Positions 34,747 through 45,835 of a stretch of DNA of 64,000 nucleotides are shown one piece after another (positions within the stretch are counted from its first letter, which is position 1; every line of letters starts with the position of its first letter). Position numbers and translations under genes: made by a program. A model generated the notes under the pieces. The model had not been told where the DNA came from. It did not search any database and worked only from the letters and a program-made list of their open reading frames with translations. Origin of the DNA: Berberis thunbergii (taxonomy: Eukaryota; Streptophyta; Magnoliopsida; Ranunculales; Berberidaceae). Location: assembly GCA_003290165.1 (NCBI GenBank), contig QNQO01007575.1, positions 186,001-250,000 of the forward strand, written 5' to 3'.

Positions 34747-35615
34747 GTAGCCACGGAGCTACGTGAAGTCAATTAAGGGCACTTGCCATTTCACCCCATC
34801 TCTTTCTCTCTTCCTCCGTTCTCTACAACACTGCTGACCTCGCCTTGCCCCTTTCTTCTTTTCTGCTCCCTCTATTTGTTTATTGCGAGACCGACAATTG
34901 CCCCGCCTATTCCTCTCTTCCTCACCCTCCCTTTCTGTTTGATTTATTTCTCTTTCCCACTATCGCCACCAGCTACTAGCAACTTCAACTTCTCTTATCT
35001 GCTTTGAGGAATGAGAAGATTCTTGTAAGTATTTTCTAGAGAGAAATTCATAAATCAAGGTCTAGTTTTGTATGTTATTCAAAGGATTTTTCTGGAGATA
35101 TATGAAAATTTTGACCCATCAATTTTTTCTCAAGATACATGTTTGTACCTTGAGGTTCATATTTGGGTTATTGTTTTAAGGGCATTTTATGTGTCAACGT
35201 GAGCCTTTTGACTGTCAACGCAAGTTGGCTGCTAGTTCTGGATAGACTAAAATAGTGATTAATGTTGAGGGAACCTCTAATTATTTATTTTTGATAGAGA
35301 ACAAAAGCAAATAACCCATTTTTTGTAAACATTTAATAATATATTTGAAATTAGTTTTGCCCCTTTTATAGATCAATTTAATTTGTCCCTCATTTATTTA
35401 TCTTTTCTATTCCTACAAAAGTAGAATGTTGGATATATTTTCTTCCCCAATAGATTAGGTGGAGTTTTGTTTAGCAATTGGTGTTTTCTACAGTTATTAT
35501 ATATTGTTCAATTTTAAAAAAAAATTATGTTAAATTAAATAATTATTATATTATCATTAATTAACTATGATTCATCATCCGCCCCCTTCAACAAAAATGC
35601 TAGCTCCGTCGCTAC
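34747..35615. mobile_element. TIR element, copy B, related to the 5.5-6.6 kb repeat
   Basis: The ends GTAGCCACGGAGCTA and TAGCTCCGTCGCTAC form an imperfect terminal inverted repeat. The flanks AAGGTT (34,741-34,746) and AAGGTT (35,616-35,621) are a candidate duplication, which could extend by one base. The interior matches the reverse complement of 5,500-6,330. There is no transposase. The superfamily is not decided by the sequence. Confidence 0.65.
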
Positions 35616-35621
35616 AAGGTT

Positions 35622-36654
35622 GGTCTTATTCCACAAGTTTTTCAATCCGCAAATTAAATAATGGAGTTTATATGGAGTTGTAGACCAAAATCAATAAAAG
35701 TACTTCACAAAAATTGGGATATGTTTCGGATGCAAGGAATATTGAGATATGTGTAGAATTTTAGCTCATATTGGTTTTTAATAACAAACAATAGTTTTCA
35801 AACTGAAACTCTTCTCTCATTTATTTTGGATGGTGGAAGGAGTTTCTAATTGTTTGGACTCTCCTTTCGTAGTTTGGGGTGGAGAACAAGACTTTCATTT
35901 CCCAGTTTCTAATTATTTAGACTCTCATTTTCTATTTCGGGGTGGAGAACAATACTCTCATTTCCTAGTTCAAGGCAGTGAACATGAGTTATTAACTCAA
36001 CACTCTTGTTTTCCCATAAAAGCCTTGGTGATAGAAGGATAATAGTACAGGAGTTGATGTTGATTTTATGTGTTGCATTTCTACTGCAACCTTGCTGATT
36101 TTTGTGTTGCGTTTCTACATTTTGTATTGTGTTTGTGCTACATTTGAGCTACGTGACTGTTGCGTTTTGTGTTTCGTGTCTGCTGCATTTTGTGTGCCAC
36201 TAAGTTTGTGTGCAGCTGCTACGTTTGTGAGGCAACTGCTTTTTTGTTAGTAAACTCTTCATTAGTGAAATTTTGTATCTTCTTATCGTATTTTTGAAAT
36301 TAATAAGTAGTGCCATCATCATCCGTGGAGTAAGCAAGTTGTCGAAGCACCTAATATCGTTGTGTTATTTGAGTGCTATTGATAACAATATGTTGATCAA
36401 GCGTTTAAAGGAAATCCTCAAGGACGAATTGCTAAGGTTACATATACCAATAGTATAGCGATGTGTATCAACATTCATGGGTTAAACAACCGTAGACTAC
36501 AATGCCCTTTTTACTTTGCTTGCTTTGATCAATGAGTGTTTCTGTATTTACTTATCTTAAGATCAGCTACCAAATAGAGCACTAATCAGATTTGACCAGC
36601 TTTGAATAGCTATGATATTATGCGACTTTGTTCATTAAATGACAATTGGATTGT
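35622..36654. other. gene-free region with a 63-bp tandem duplication
   Basis: Two imperfect 63-bp units start at 35,843 and 35,906 (TTTCTAATT...GGACTCTC/AGACTCTC...GGGGTGGAGAACAA). Around 36,060-36,245 is low-complexity TGT-rich sequence. No recognised gene. Confidence 0.5.
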
Positions 36655-38760
36655 CTTTTTTTTTATAAAGCATAATGCATTAATAAAGGCTAAATATGAT
36701 TACAATAAAGGCATCCAACAGTAGTAGCTAAAAGATGTGCCTCCCTATTGAGGTCATGGGGAATAAAATTACAGTACCAATTTGAAAGATTTATCAATAG
36801 TGTCATAATACTAATAATAATTGGCATCCGCATCCATCACAAATCAGCTTGGCTAGTCCTCGACTTTTCATGCAAGAGTGAGTGAAGTGTCCCAGAATCG
36901 CCTAGAAGGAAGCATGATTTCCATTTCATTGCTTGGATTAGTAAAAGAGCGGCTTCTGCTGCATAGCACTCCGCCATAGTACTATCATAAACTCGGCCTA
37001 GAATACTACTAGCCATCTGCACACGTACTCTACTAAAAGCATCAATTGCATAAACCCCAAAAATGTTGTGTTGAGATGAGGCGAAAAAACACACATCATA
37101 AGTGATCATAACCATGTCAGATGCGAGGGAAAGAGCGAAGGCCGTTGATTTCTAGAGTTAGAGTTGAGTTGGTGGTGTCAGGCAGCCTGGAGTTGTAAGG
37201 TGACAAGATGTAGTCTAGAAGATTGGTTATCTGGTAGAGATCCTAATGAATGACTTGTGATGGAAAATGAGGATGGTTATCTCTTACCGATATTTCAAGG
37301 ACATGCAATAAGGATACTGGGTCATTGTTCTCTCAAGCCCGGTGAGGAGGTGTGAACCATTGTTTATGCCAGGCGAACCAAGTGTGATTAATGGTCCCTG
37401 TGAAAAATTGAGTAATGAATTTGAGTTTTGAAAATATGATTTGATTACGGAGGGACTAGATGGTCTGAATCACCATCGAGAATTGCGATAGCATTTCATC
37501 TATTATGAGGGGATGAGCTAAGGCGGTGTTTCACATGAATTGGAAGAACCCAGGAGTCGAGTGCTCTACTAAGTTGTTATTAATCCAATTCATAAGAAGC
37601 GGGGAAAGATGCCAGAGGCGCCGAATTACTAGACAAATAAAGAACAGGTGCATATCATCCGCATAAAGTAGATGATTGATGGAGGGTGAGTGTCGCCGGA
37701 TGTGAATCCCCTTGATGATGTTGTTTGTCTCAACTTGGGCAAGCATGCGAGCGAGAGCCTCAACAACCAAAATAAGCAAATAACGAGAAAGAGGATCTCC
37801 CTGGTAGATACCTCGAAAAAGGCTTAATGTTAGCGAGGGGCGAGTCATTGAGCAAAACAAGGAGAAAGGTTGTTGAAATGCATTGTTCAATCATGCGAAC
37901 CCTAATTGTTTAGGATTTGGAGAAGAAAATACCATTTCACTCTATCGTATGCTTTGGCCCCGTCAATCTTGATTGTCATCCAACCTTGGTTCTTTTAATG
38001 ACAATGTTTCATTTTAAAAAAAAATTTTGAGCAAGATTGACATTATCCGAAGTGAAGGTGAATCTGTTCAAGAGTTGATAAAGAGAGCCTGATCGGAAAG
38101 CCAGACAATGTCTACACCTGGACTCGTGATTGAATGGAAGGACTTGATTAAGATCTCTCTAATTGAATATATATTTCATTTTGGAAGGCGAGCTGAGTTT
38201 TTAAGGATTTCATAACCTATTAATTTGGCGACCTATAGGTCAATACCGATTAGAAAGTAATCATGCCGCAGGTAGAATTCGAAGATAGGAACTGAGACAG
38301 AATGGGACATGTTTTACCAACTTTGTGACCTACCATACAGCAACCAAAGCAAAAGTTGGGCATATCCTCGTAGCAAAATCCAACAATGTATTGTCCCCCA
38401 TTATTAATGTCAAAAGATGTCCTCATTTTGCTTGGCAGAAGTCTTGTGATATCTAAGCCACACTTTAAATCTCATACAAGGGATTGAGACATCATAGGAT
38501 ATCAATCTCCATGATTTGGCCTATACATTTCGTTGAGATCTTCACTTGGACAAACTGCTTTTTTTGCAAAGGAAATTCATGGATACGTATCCAGCACGGA
38601 ATAAAATCGAATTTAACATAGAGAAAATTGGGTATATCGTACTCTTTCATTGAAACCAACCAACCAAAGATGGACCACGGGCGTAAGTTTAGCACCTTGA
38701 GTTTTTCTTTCATACATGTAAATTGCAACATATAATAAATATTATGAGTATCATCGACTC
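36655..38760 (-). mobile_element. L1-type LINE remnant with ORF1, RT and RNase H fragments
   Basis: On the minus strand the order is a DUF4283-like ORF1 fragment (38,731-38,492; PWSIFGWLVSMKEYDIP, FDFIPCWIRIHEFPL), then reverse transcriptase (37,890-37,531; LFRGIYQGDPLSRYLLILVV and INHLLYADDMHLFF), then RNase H (37,115-36,837; STMAECYAAEAALLLIQAMK and CFLLGDSGTLHSLL). The RT retains the ADD catalytic motif. Most of ORF2 between the fragments is missing or scrambled. The 3' end runs into a T run at about 36,657-36,664 on the plus strand, that is a poly(A) tail. Confidence 0.82.
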
Positions 38761-39009
38761 CGTCAATACCAAACTAATGACAACTAAGTATAAAAATTGT
38801 CCAACCAAGATCAAGTATGCGGCAAAAATTGTACAAAAATTTCTACACGTCATTATATTAAGTGTTCATTTCTTGAATCACCTTAAAAATATAACTTTGT
38901 AGTCATTAAATAGAGATCATACTTTTGGTAGAATTGATAAAATTAATTGTCTGGAGATATTTTCATGTTTCTATTGAAAAACTTACATATCAAATTAAAG
39001 AAATGTTCT

Positions 39010-39450
39010 TGATTTTTATTTTTTTGATGAAAGCATAGAGCATAGATGCATATAAATGTTAAAATTGTTGAGTACAATGTTGGTGTTCAGCAATAATAGT
39101 TAGATGGTGCCTCATAGTTGAGTTTTCAATTAATAAACTTACAAAATCACAATTTATTTAAGGCCAACAGTTTTCTAATATTACTAACCATAGGCCTCAA
39201 TGTCCAGTTCACTCTTGTTCTTGAGTCTATTTGTGATTCTTGTAAGATAGAATTGAGGATCCTCGAATCTCCTAGAAAAAGACATATATCAGCCATTGTT
39301 GAGCCTGAATTACCATCAAAGCTGCCTCCGTCGTAAGACATTCTGCCCTAATATTGTCAAAAAAAATTCCGATAATAAAATCAGCCATCTGAGTAAGCAC
39401 CTAGCCTTGTAAAATAATTGCAAACACCCTTAATGCTCATTGATTGCTCA
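39010..39450 (-). mobile_element. 5'-truncated LINE fragment, RNase H end
   Basis: On the minus strand SGSTMADICLFLGDSRILNS and RTRVNWTLRPMVSNIRKLLA match the RNase H end of the LINE family at 36.7 and 63.7 kb. The T-rich stretch at 39,015-39,030 fits its 3' tail. Confidence 0.6.
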
Positions 39451-39989
39451 TTACATTGTTTTTTTAGATGCTACAAACAAAAGGGAAATAATGACACAAG
39501 ATGAAGCTTATGGGTGGACTGAATTGGTTGGAAGATATATGCTCCAAGTTATGTGATGTGAACATCTATTGGTTGCATCATCATTTAATTTTATTCGTAC
39601 TCCATTTTATTCGTACACCATTAATATTACAACTAAATATTTTGAAAAGTTTGGTTTGATTATCGTACACAACTATATTTCCAACATGAAAAACGTTTCT
39701 GAAATACATTTTTAATTATTATCTTGAAAATTACATGTCTAATACTAATTAAGGTTACGCTTGGTATATGGTAAAAGAATATATAATACAAAAGTTTACG
39801 GCAGTTACATAAAGTTTGGTGTTTAGTTGACTTAACAAAAATAGTTATTGAAATTTGAATTCAAGATTTTTGCATCTCGTAGTTATACAATTTTGCAAAA
39901 ATTTGCGGGACAAAATCTCATGCATTATTTTACAAAAACTATCATCATCACTCTTACTTGAATTCTACTCCCAACTCCTTCATAAATAC

Positions 39990-40235
39990 CTCAAGCACCA
40001 CCACATTCACAACTATCATCATTACCACCACTACGACCACCATACCATAACCATCACAACCACTGCTGCTACCATCAAAGTCATAGCCATAGCCACCTCT
40101 ACCACTATTACTACAACCATTTCCATAGCATAATCACAACAACCAACACCACCTTTGCTACTATCACCATAATTGGTGTTGCTGCCACCACCATCACTGT
40201 CACCTTCATGATCACCATTAGTATCACGACCCAAT
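39990..40235. repeat. CAC/CAT-rich trinucleotide repeat block 1
   Basis: Irregular CACCA, CATCA and CACTA triplets repeat for about 240 bp. Both strands therefore give open His/Thr or Val/Met-rich frames, which I treat as artefacts of composition. Confidence 0.75.
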
Positions 40236-40239
40236 CCAC

Positions 40240-40720
40240 AAAATACTGTATTGTTGCGTAGTACTTTATAGATTCAACCTCGTACATATATTGTACATCA
40301 CCCTCTCTTATCTAGATGATGTGAGACTATGATCTCGTATTTGTAGCTTGCCAACCCTTTTGGGATCCATGGGCTCTTGGGTCTCTCTTTCACCCTCCTC
40401 CTCAGGTCCGTCCACACAAGGGTATCACGGTCCACTCCGTTGGGAGTCAATCGACTAGATCAGACTCTGATATCATTCTATCACGACATGATCCATAAAG
40501 TACTATATTGTCCGCTTTGGGCCCAAGGCCTACACGACTTTAAAATGCGTAGTACTTTGTAGATCCAACCTCGTATATATAGTACATCACCCTCCCTTAC
40601 TCAGGCAATGTGAGACTATGATCTCCCCTTTGTAATTTGTCAACCCTCTTGAAATCTATGAGTTTTTCCCTAGGTCCGTCCACACAAGGGTTGCACAACT
40701 TGCATAACATATTCACAACC
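40240..40720. repeat. two diverged copies of a ~270-bp segment
   Basis: The segments share the motifs TGCGTAGTACTTT, TAGAT(T/C)CAACCTCGTA, GTACATCACCCTC, GTGAGACTATGATCTC and GTCCGTCCACACAAGGG. The second copy starts near 40,485. They separate the two CAC-rich blocks. Confidence 0.65.
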
Positions 40721-40734
40721 ACCACCAACTTCAA

Positions 40735-41080
40735 TTCACTTGTACCATCATAGTCGTCCTTACCGCCATCATCACCACTATAGCATAATTACCACAGCCA
40801 CCACCACCTTCACTACTACCACCGCTGCAACCACCATTGCCACCGCATCCATCACCACCACCATCACAACCATTATGACCACCGCCACTCCCCCCACCCC
40901 ACCATTATATTCACTGAACCAACCTAGCTTAACCACCACAACTACCACCATTTTAGCAATCACCGCCCTTGCCACTACCACCACCATCATCGCTCATATT
41001 TGCAATCATTGTCACTTCAACCGCAACTTGACCATACCACAATTACAACTACTACCATCATCATCACCGCTCGCAATCAC
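40735..41080. repeat. CAC/CAT-rich trinucleotide repeat block 2
   Basis: The same irregular CACCACCA/CATCATCA composition as block 1. It ends shortly before the right terminus of the Harbinger-like element. Confidence 0.75.
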
Positions 41081-41509
41081 TTATCAATTTTCTTTAATTA
41101 CTACCAAACACTCATAAAACAATGTTTGCAAGCTAATGCATCTGCATCAATTTATAAAATACGTTATTTTATAGTGTACCAAACGGAGCCTAAGTTTTAT
41201 TTTGTTATTAAAAAAAAAAAGCAAACTTCAATTAAAGCACAAATGTTTTTATTTCTAATCGTTACCACATGTTCTTAATAAGTTTTAAATTCATAACTTT
41301 AGGTGTTTAATAACCTAAAAAATACACCAGAGTAAAGATCAAGCACTCTTAAATTTGACATATCTTATTGAATTTTCCATAATGATGGTTCTTTGTACAT
41401 CTCATAGTAAAATAATTTCAGACCAATCACGGAACTTATATGAAAAGAACTTTGACCTTCAACATCAAGTTTCTTATCTTCTACTTCTTAGATGTTTTTC
41501 ATTAATTTC

Positions 41510-42010
41510 TTTTCTTTCTTTTTTTTTTGGCTAAACAAGAAATTTTTTATTGATAAGATGAAAAAGGTTAGTGAGATCAGAAATTCTAAATGGCCTGGGT
41601 TGACTATCTGAGGGGCGAATTTACACATTTGCCCCCCCCCTCTTTAACAACCTTTTTGAAAAAAAGTGTTTAAAAAAGAGAGGGCAAAAGTGTAAATTCA
41701 CCCACCCAGACAGTCAACCCAGACTGGAAACCCAAACCAGCTAGAAAAGCTCTAGTGAGATACTGAATACAAAAAAGCAAACCTATCATGCCTACAACAA
41801 AGAATGACAAAACACAGTGAAAGTATCGAAATTTAACATTCTAAATTGATTACAAATCAAACTCATTTTACATAGCAAATCCCTAATATCCATCATAATC
41901 GAGTGCTCCAATCTATTGAACACTTTGAAGATTTTTCTATTTCTTTCGTTCCACACGCACCACATAAGTGCGTGAAGGATCCTTATTCAATTCCAATCCA
42001 CACACCGCGT
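41510..42010 (-). mobile_element. LINE 3'-end fragment with RVT zinc-binding-like tail
   Basis: On the minus strand about 41,967-41,910 reads MWCVWNERNRKIFKVFNRLE, the tail typical of plant L1 ORF2 proteins. The T-rich stretch at 41,517-41,528 fits the 3' tail. A foldback MITE at 41,591-41,727 interrupts it. Confidence 0.6.
41591..41727. mobile_element. 137-bp foldback MITE
   Basis: The arms TGGCCTGGGTTGACTATCTG and, on the complement of the right end, CCAGTCTGGGTTGACTGTCTG continue as GAATTTACAC and TTTGCCC, giving a long imperfect hairpin. The loop is short and AT-rich. The target duplication was not resolved. Confidence 0.65.
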
Positions 42011-42420
42011 TAGTTTGGCATGAGACCACAAGCTTAAACACTCATGAAGACATGAAAACTCATGCTCACATTAAATATATTGAAGTAAAAGAACACAAAG
42101 AGAACCCATCATTTGATTTTTTGGTGAATACTACCTAAGAATCTTGACTTGGGGAGCTCCTCAGAATGTTGACTTGGGAGCATCTATGGAATGCTCTTAA
42201 CTCATAATAATCTAGGGGTACCTCCGCACTAAGTGACTTGCTTAATCAATAATAGAAAACAATTAAAACTTTTCGAAATCAAACACAACATTATCATATG
42301 TAAATTTCAATCTTTATTGTTTGTAGCAATAAAAACTTTTAGTTAGGCCTGAACAATTATGGTAAACAAAGCTTACATCTCTATCGGAAAGGGCAATTTG
42401 GTACTTACGCCTTCAACGCA
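42011..42420. other. upstream region of the DREB/ERF gene
   Basis: AT-rich sequence without another gene. It should contain the distal promoter of the downstream ERF gene. Confidence 0.45.
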
Positions 42421-42427
42421 AAGTTGC

Positions 42428-42434
42428 TATAAAT
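42428..42434 (+). promoter_or_regulatory. TATA box of the DREB/ERF gene
   Basis: TATAAAT stands alone in a clear upstream context. Plant TATA boxes usually lie 25-35 bp before the transcription start, which would place the start at about 42,455-42,465. The first in-frame ATG at 42,436 would then lie upstream of the transcript. Confidence 0.5.
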
Positions 42435-42435
42435 C

Positions 42436-43011
42436 ATGAACAATTTGCACACAACCAAATGTAGATGTGGAATGGAGGAACAATCACAACTATATCTACC
42501 ATCTAGTAGTCACCGGAATCTGACCACATTGCCGGATGCAGCCGGAGGACCTCAGCGCAAAACTGACATTGGTACAAGAGATCCAGTGTACCGAGGTGTC
42601 AGAAAGCGTCGATGGGGAAAATGGGTGTCAGAAATCCGGGAGCCGAAGAAGAAGTCGAGAATATGGCTTGGCTCGTTCGCAAAGCCCGAGATGGCGGCGA
42701 AGGCCTATGACGTGGCAGCTTATTGCCTCAAGGGATGCAATGCTGTGCTTAACTTCCCTGAAGATCTACACAATCTCCCTCTGCCGTCCACTTGTACGGC
42801 CAGAGATATTCAGGCAGCCGCATTGGCTGCGGCACATTCAATGCCGTTGGATCGGAAGATGGAGAAATCCGATGGTGGAGATTTCTGGGATGAGATTGAG
42901 CTGCCTGAGTTGGTTGATGGAGTGAGAGGCAATTGGTCTGAGACAGTTTTAGAGTGTGGCAACACGTGGATGAGTTTGGATGATCACACGAGGATGGACA
43001 GTTCACTTTAG
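42436..43011 (+). CDS. DREB-type AP2/ERF transcription factor
   Basis: A single-exon frame of 191 codons contains one AP2/ERF domain at about residues 51-108: [59 protein letters not shown]. Val at position 14 and Glu at 19 of the domain are the DREB-type pair that favours DRE/CRT (CCGAC) sites. A downstream [12 protein letters not shown] segment and the acidic C-terminus ([18 protein letters not shown]) match DREB subgroup A-4 or A-5 proteins of the TINY/ERF03x kind. It should act in the nucleus in stress-responsive transcription. The true start may be Met13 at 42,472 (179 residues), because a TATA box lies only 2-8 bp before the first ATG. The frame is intact. The subgroup is less certain than the family. 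Confidence 0.9.
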   Translation: MNNLHTTKCRCGMEEQSQLYLPSSSHRNLTTLPDAAGGPQRKTDIGTRDPVYRGVRKRRWGKWVSEIREPKKKSRIWLGSFAKPEMAAKAYDVAAYCLKGCNAVLNFPEDLHNLPLPSTCTARDIQAAALAAAHSMPLDRKMEKSDGGDFWDEIELPELVDGVRGNWSETVLECGNTWMSLDDHTRMDSSL

Positions 43012-43089
43012 GTGAAGCATGTCACCCAATATGATATATATATATATACAAAATCTTTTTTTTTAATTATCAGTTATCTCATTTTTTTC
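43012..43089 (+). other. 3' flank of the ERF gene
   Basis: The stop is followed by a short TA dinucleotide repeat (about 43,033-43,047) and a T run. No clear polyadenylation signal was singled out. Confidence 0.4.
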
Positions 43090-43280
43090 AAGATGAAAAG
43101 GTGTATAATGTGGTTTGGTCACCTGCGGAAGAGATCAAACATGGCGTTAATTATAAAATATTTGGATTGACAAGTACTGGAGGGTACAAACGGAGGAGAC
43201 GACCGTTGAAAGCGGTCAAGAAAGACATTTTTGATATTAGATCTGGTGAAGATACGTGGAAAGACAAAATTACTTGAAAA
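43090..43280 (+). mobile_element. short LINE 3' coding fragment
   Basis: Near 43,108 one frame reads MWFGHLRKRSNMA, and near 43,193 another reads RRRPLKAVKKDIFDIRSGED. The WFGH...R...RGRP-like...W order is the end of plant LINE polyproteins. It is truncated on both sides and frameshifted. It lies just downstream of the ERF gene. Confidence 0.6.
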
Positions 43281-44538
43281 ACCAAAACCGTGTAACTGGC
43301 CCAAAAATATTGAAAATGGGTTTTGATAATGATGAATTATTAATTATCTCAAATATATCTATATATAATAAGAATTCAGAGATATTGTTTGTTCATCAAC
43401 AATAATTCTCCGGGCGCCCTCAATTAATGGATATCGTCATTGAACTCATCAGACTCGCTTGTGTATTTCATGACACAACAAATTCTTTTAAATATTTCAA
43501 TGTAGGCAAATATAAATTTGTTTCGAAATTTTATTCATCAGCTAAAATATGTCTGTACATGCTTAGAAAATGAGGTGAGACATGTTTAAAATAGCTTCCT
43601 TATCATGTACCGCGATGTGAGGAGAAAAATCCAATTTTTAACATGGCCACCTATGGAGGCCTAATAGAAATTATTGATGTTCTTGACATGAAATATATGT
43701 AAAATGCCAAAGTTTCACACTCTTGCATCTAAAGAATTATTGGAGTCTGGTGAAATGTTAAATCATTGTAAAAATTATGACCTAATCAATCACATAAGGT
43801 TATTATTAATCGGAATGATTTTGATTCTAAATAGTTGAAAGCAATAAACCATCCAAGTGATATCATGAACTTTGATTTTATAAAAATCGAAATTCTAGCT
43901 GGCCTGGGAAAAACCAGTGAGGATGCTGCCTGGGCCCAATGGTGGTTGGATAACAGGGCCCAATCCAATTAAGCCCAAACTACACATAGCTTACATCATA
44001 AATGAATTTGTTTCTTTTATTAGACAACTTGATTTCCAACCCAAAAGAATAAGCTATTAATTCGAGGTCCCATAATTCATTACTCCATGGCATGGAATGA
44101 GTTTTCGCGAAATCTGATCGAAATTTTTTTATTTTTTTGATTATGAGAAGAAAAAAAAATGAAATATAAATTTACATTTTTTGAGGTTTTTCGTAAAATT
44201 CGATTTTTTTTGCCAAAAACACAACTCACTAACCAGATTTTCATTTTTTTGAAGGGTTTTTCAACAAATTTCTGAGTTTTTTTTCATAAATTTCGCATTA
44301 TTTTTAATTATTTATTGATTTTTGAAACAACCCCGCTGATTTTCTAATTATATATTGAGTTCATTTTTGCTTCATTTTTTGGTATTTAGACTTTGTTTAA
44401 TGTGTTTAATAGATATACTTTGCATTTTTCACATGTTTCATATACTCTCGAAATTTTTATGTTTTTCTTTACACATCAAAATATTTCTTAAAATCAGAAG
44501 ACCGAAATTAACCCAAAAAACGAAATCACAATCCTTAC
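43281..44538. other. gene-free, AT-rich DNA
   Basis: No supported gene. Several A/T homopolymer-rich stretches occur between 44,100 and 44,340. Confidence 0.55.
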
Positions 44539-45439
44539 TAGGGGTGGACATCCCATCCCGCGATCCCGTTCCCGTTCCCGTCCCGTCCCGATTTTTTTGG
44601 GGTCTTAATGGGATTGAATAATTTCATCACGATCCCGTCCCGTCCCAATCTAGAATGGGATGAAGATTTTCAATCCTGTCAATCCCGTCCCAAACTAATT
44701 TATTAATATTAATTATTAATATTTTATTTAATTATTTATTTTAGATTACTAATTATTTCTCCATATGTTTCTTATTTGATTAGTAATATTTCAAATAAGT
44801 TTAAAAATCTATCTAATGAATAAAATGAATGAAATTGGTCATGCTTCAAAATATTCATCATGAATTTATAAGGTATGCCCTTTTGCATTTGAGAATGAGT
44901 CTGAAAAGAAAAACAGAAGATAGAAAATTAAGTTGAGAGGTTTAGGAAATTAAAACTTGTAGATTTAAGGCTTCTAAAAGGGATCAGTGAGAATCATTAA
45001 TGTATCACAGACACCATTATACTTAATCTGTCTTGCAGATAAATGTATGTATTCACAGTACATATTCATGCATTAACAACATTTCTTTGACATTTATGGT
45101 TTGTAAAATGTTCCAAAACACATTTTTTTTTCAAGAGGTTCAGTGATAGTTCAGGATCATACATTAAGATAATATATAGCCTATATGTATATCTAACTCT
45201 GTGATAAGCTTTAGTTTACATAAAACACAAAGTATCTATAAGGGGGGGGGAGCCTAGCTAGTAACATTGGAATTGTATGACTAGTGATTGAATAGCTGAT
45301 CTCGTCCCGTCCCGAACCCGTTTGGGATGGGACGAGGTCGGGATGAGGTTTTTCCATCCCGTTCAGTCCCGATCCCGTATGAACGGGATGTGATAGGGAT
45401 GGGTATATCTCGTCCCATCCTGTCCCGTGCCCACCCCTA
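44539..45439. mobile_element. hAT-type non-autonomous element, copy 2, with 8-bp duplication
   Basis: The ends are TAGGGGTGGACA and TGCCCACCCCTA. The flanks ATCCTTAC (44,531-44,538) and ATCCTTGC (45,440-45,447) are an 8-bp duplication with one mismatch, diagnostic of hAT insertion. The subterminal CCCGTCCCGTCCC and GGGATGGGAT repeats match copy 1 at 4,541-5,465. The two interiors diverge. No transposase is present. Confidence 0.85.
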
Positions 45440-45835
45440 ATCCTTGCTCTTTGGTCAGCATGTAATGAAACCTCTCATGTTGTACAATATGGAGTTGGGT
45501 CTCATCTCTGTATTTTCGTACAAGTAAAAATGCATTTGTGCCCCTTGGTATTAAGGTGTTCATGAAGAGTCTTGAGCAGACTTACGATTGGTGAAACTTC
45601 AATATTTGATTGTAACTTGGGTTATTGGATTTAGATTCTAATTTCCTGATCGGTAAACCATAAAACTACTCTCAGGTTTTTACCTATAATAAAATGCATT
45701 ATTAAGTTTCCTTCATTGTCTACTAAGCACCTTCCCAAAGTGATGAACACCATAGAAAAACCTTATGCATGATTTGTATAGAGCAGTGACTTTTTGACAC
45801 CACCAAATCATTTTTTTTAAATTATTTGCTAAAGC
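45440..45835. other. gene-free flank
   Basis: No supported gene or element boundary. Confidence 0.5.

Larger units (their letters stand above)
39753..41190. mobile_element. PIF/Harbinger-like non-autonomous element, CAC-rich interior
   Basis: The left end GGTTACGCTTGGTATA and the complement of the right end, GGCTCCGTTTGGTACA, form an imperfect inverted repeat of the common plant GGCTCCGTTTGGTA type. TAA flanks both ends (39,750-39,752 and 41,191-41,193), as in PIF/Harbinger insertions. No transposase is present. The interior holds two CAC/CAT-rich microsatellite blocks and two related copies of an anonymous segment. Confidence 0.55.

Noticed and set aside
40031..40990. Val/Met-rich and His/Thr-rich ORFs in the CAC blocks
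   Set aside because: Any frame through CAC/CAT repeats is open; there is no other coding evidence.
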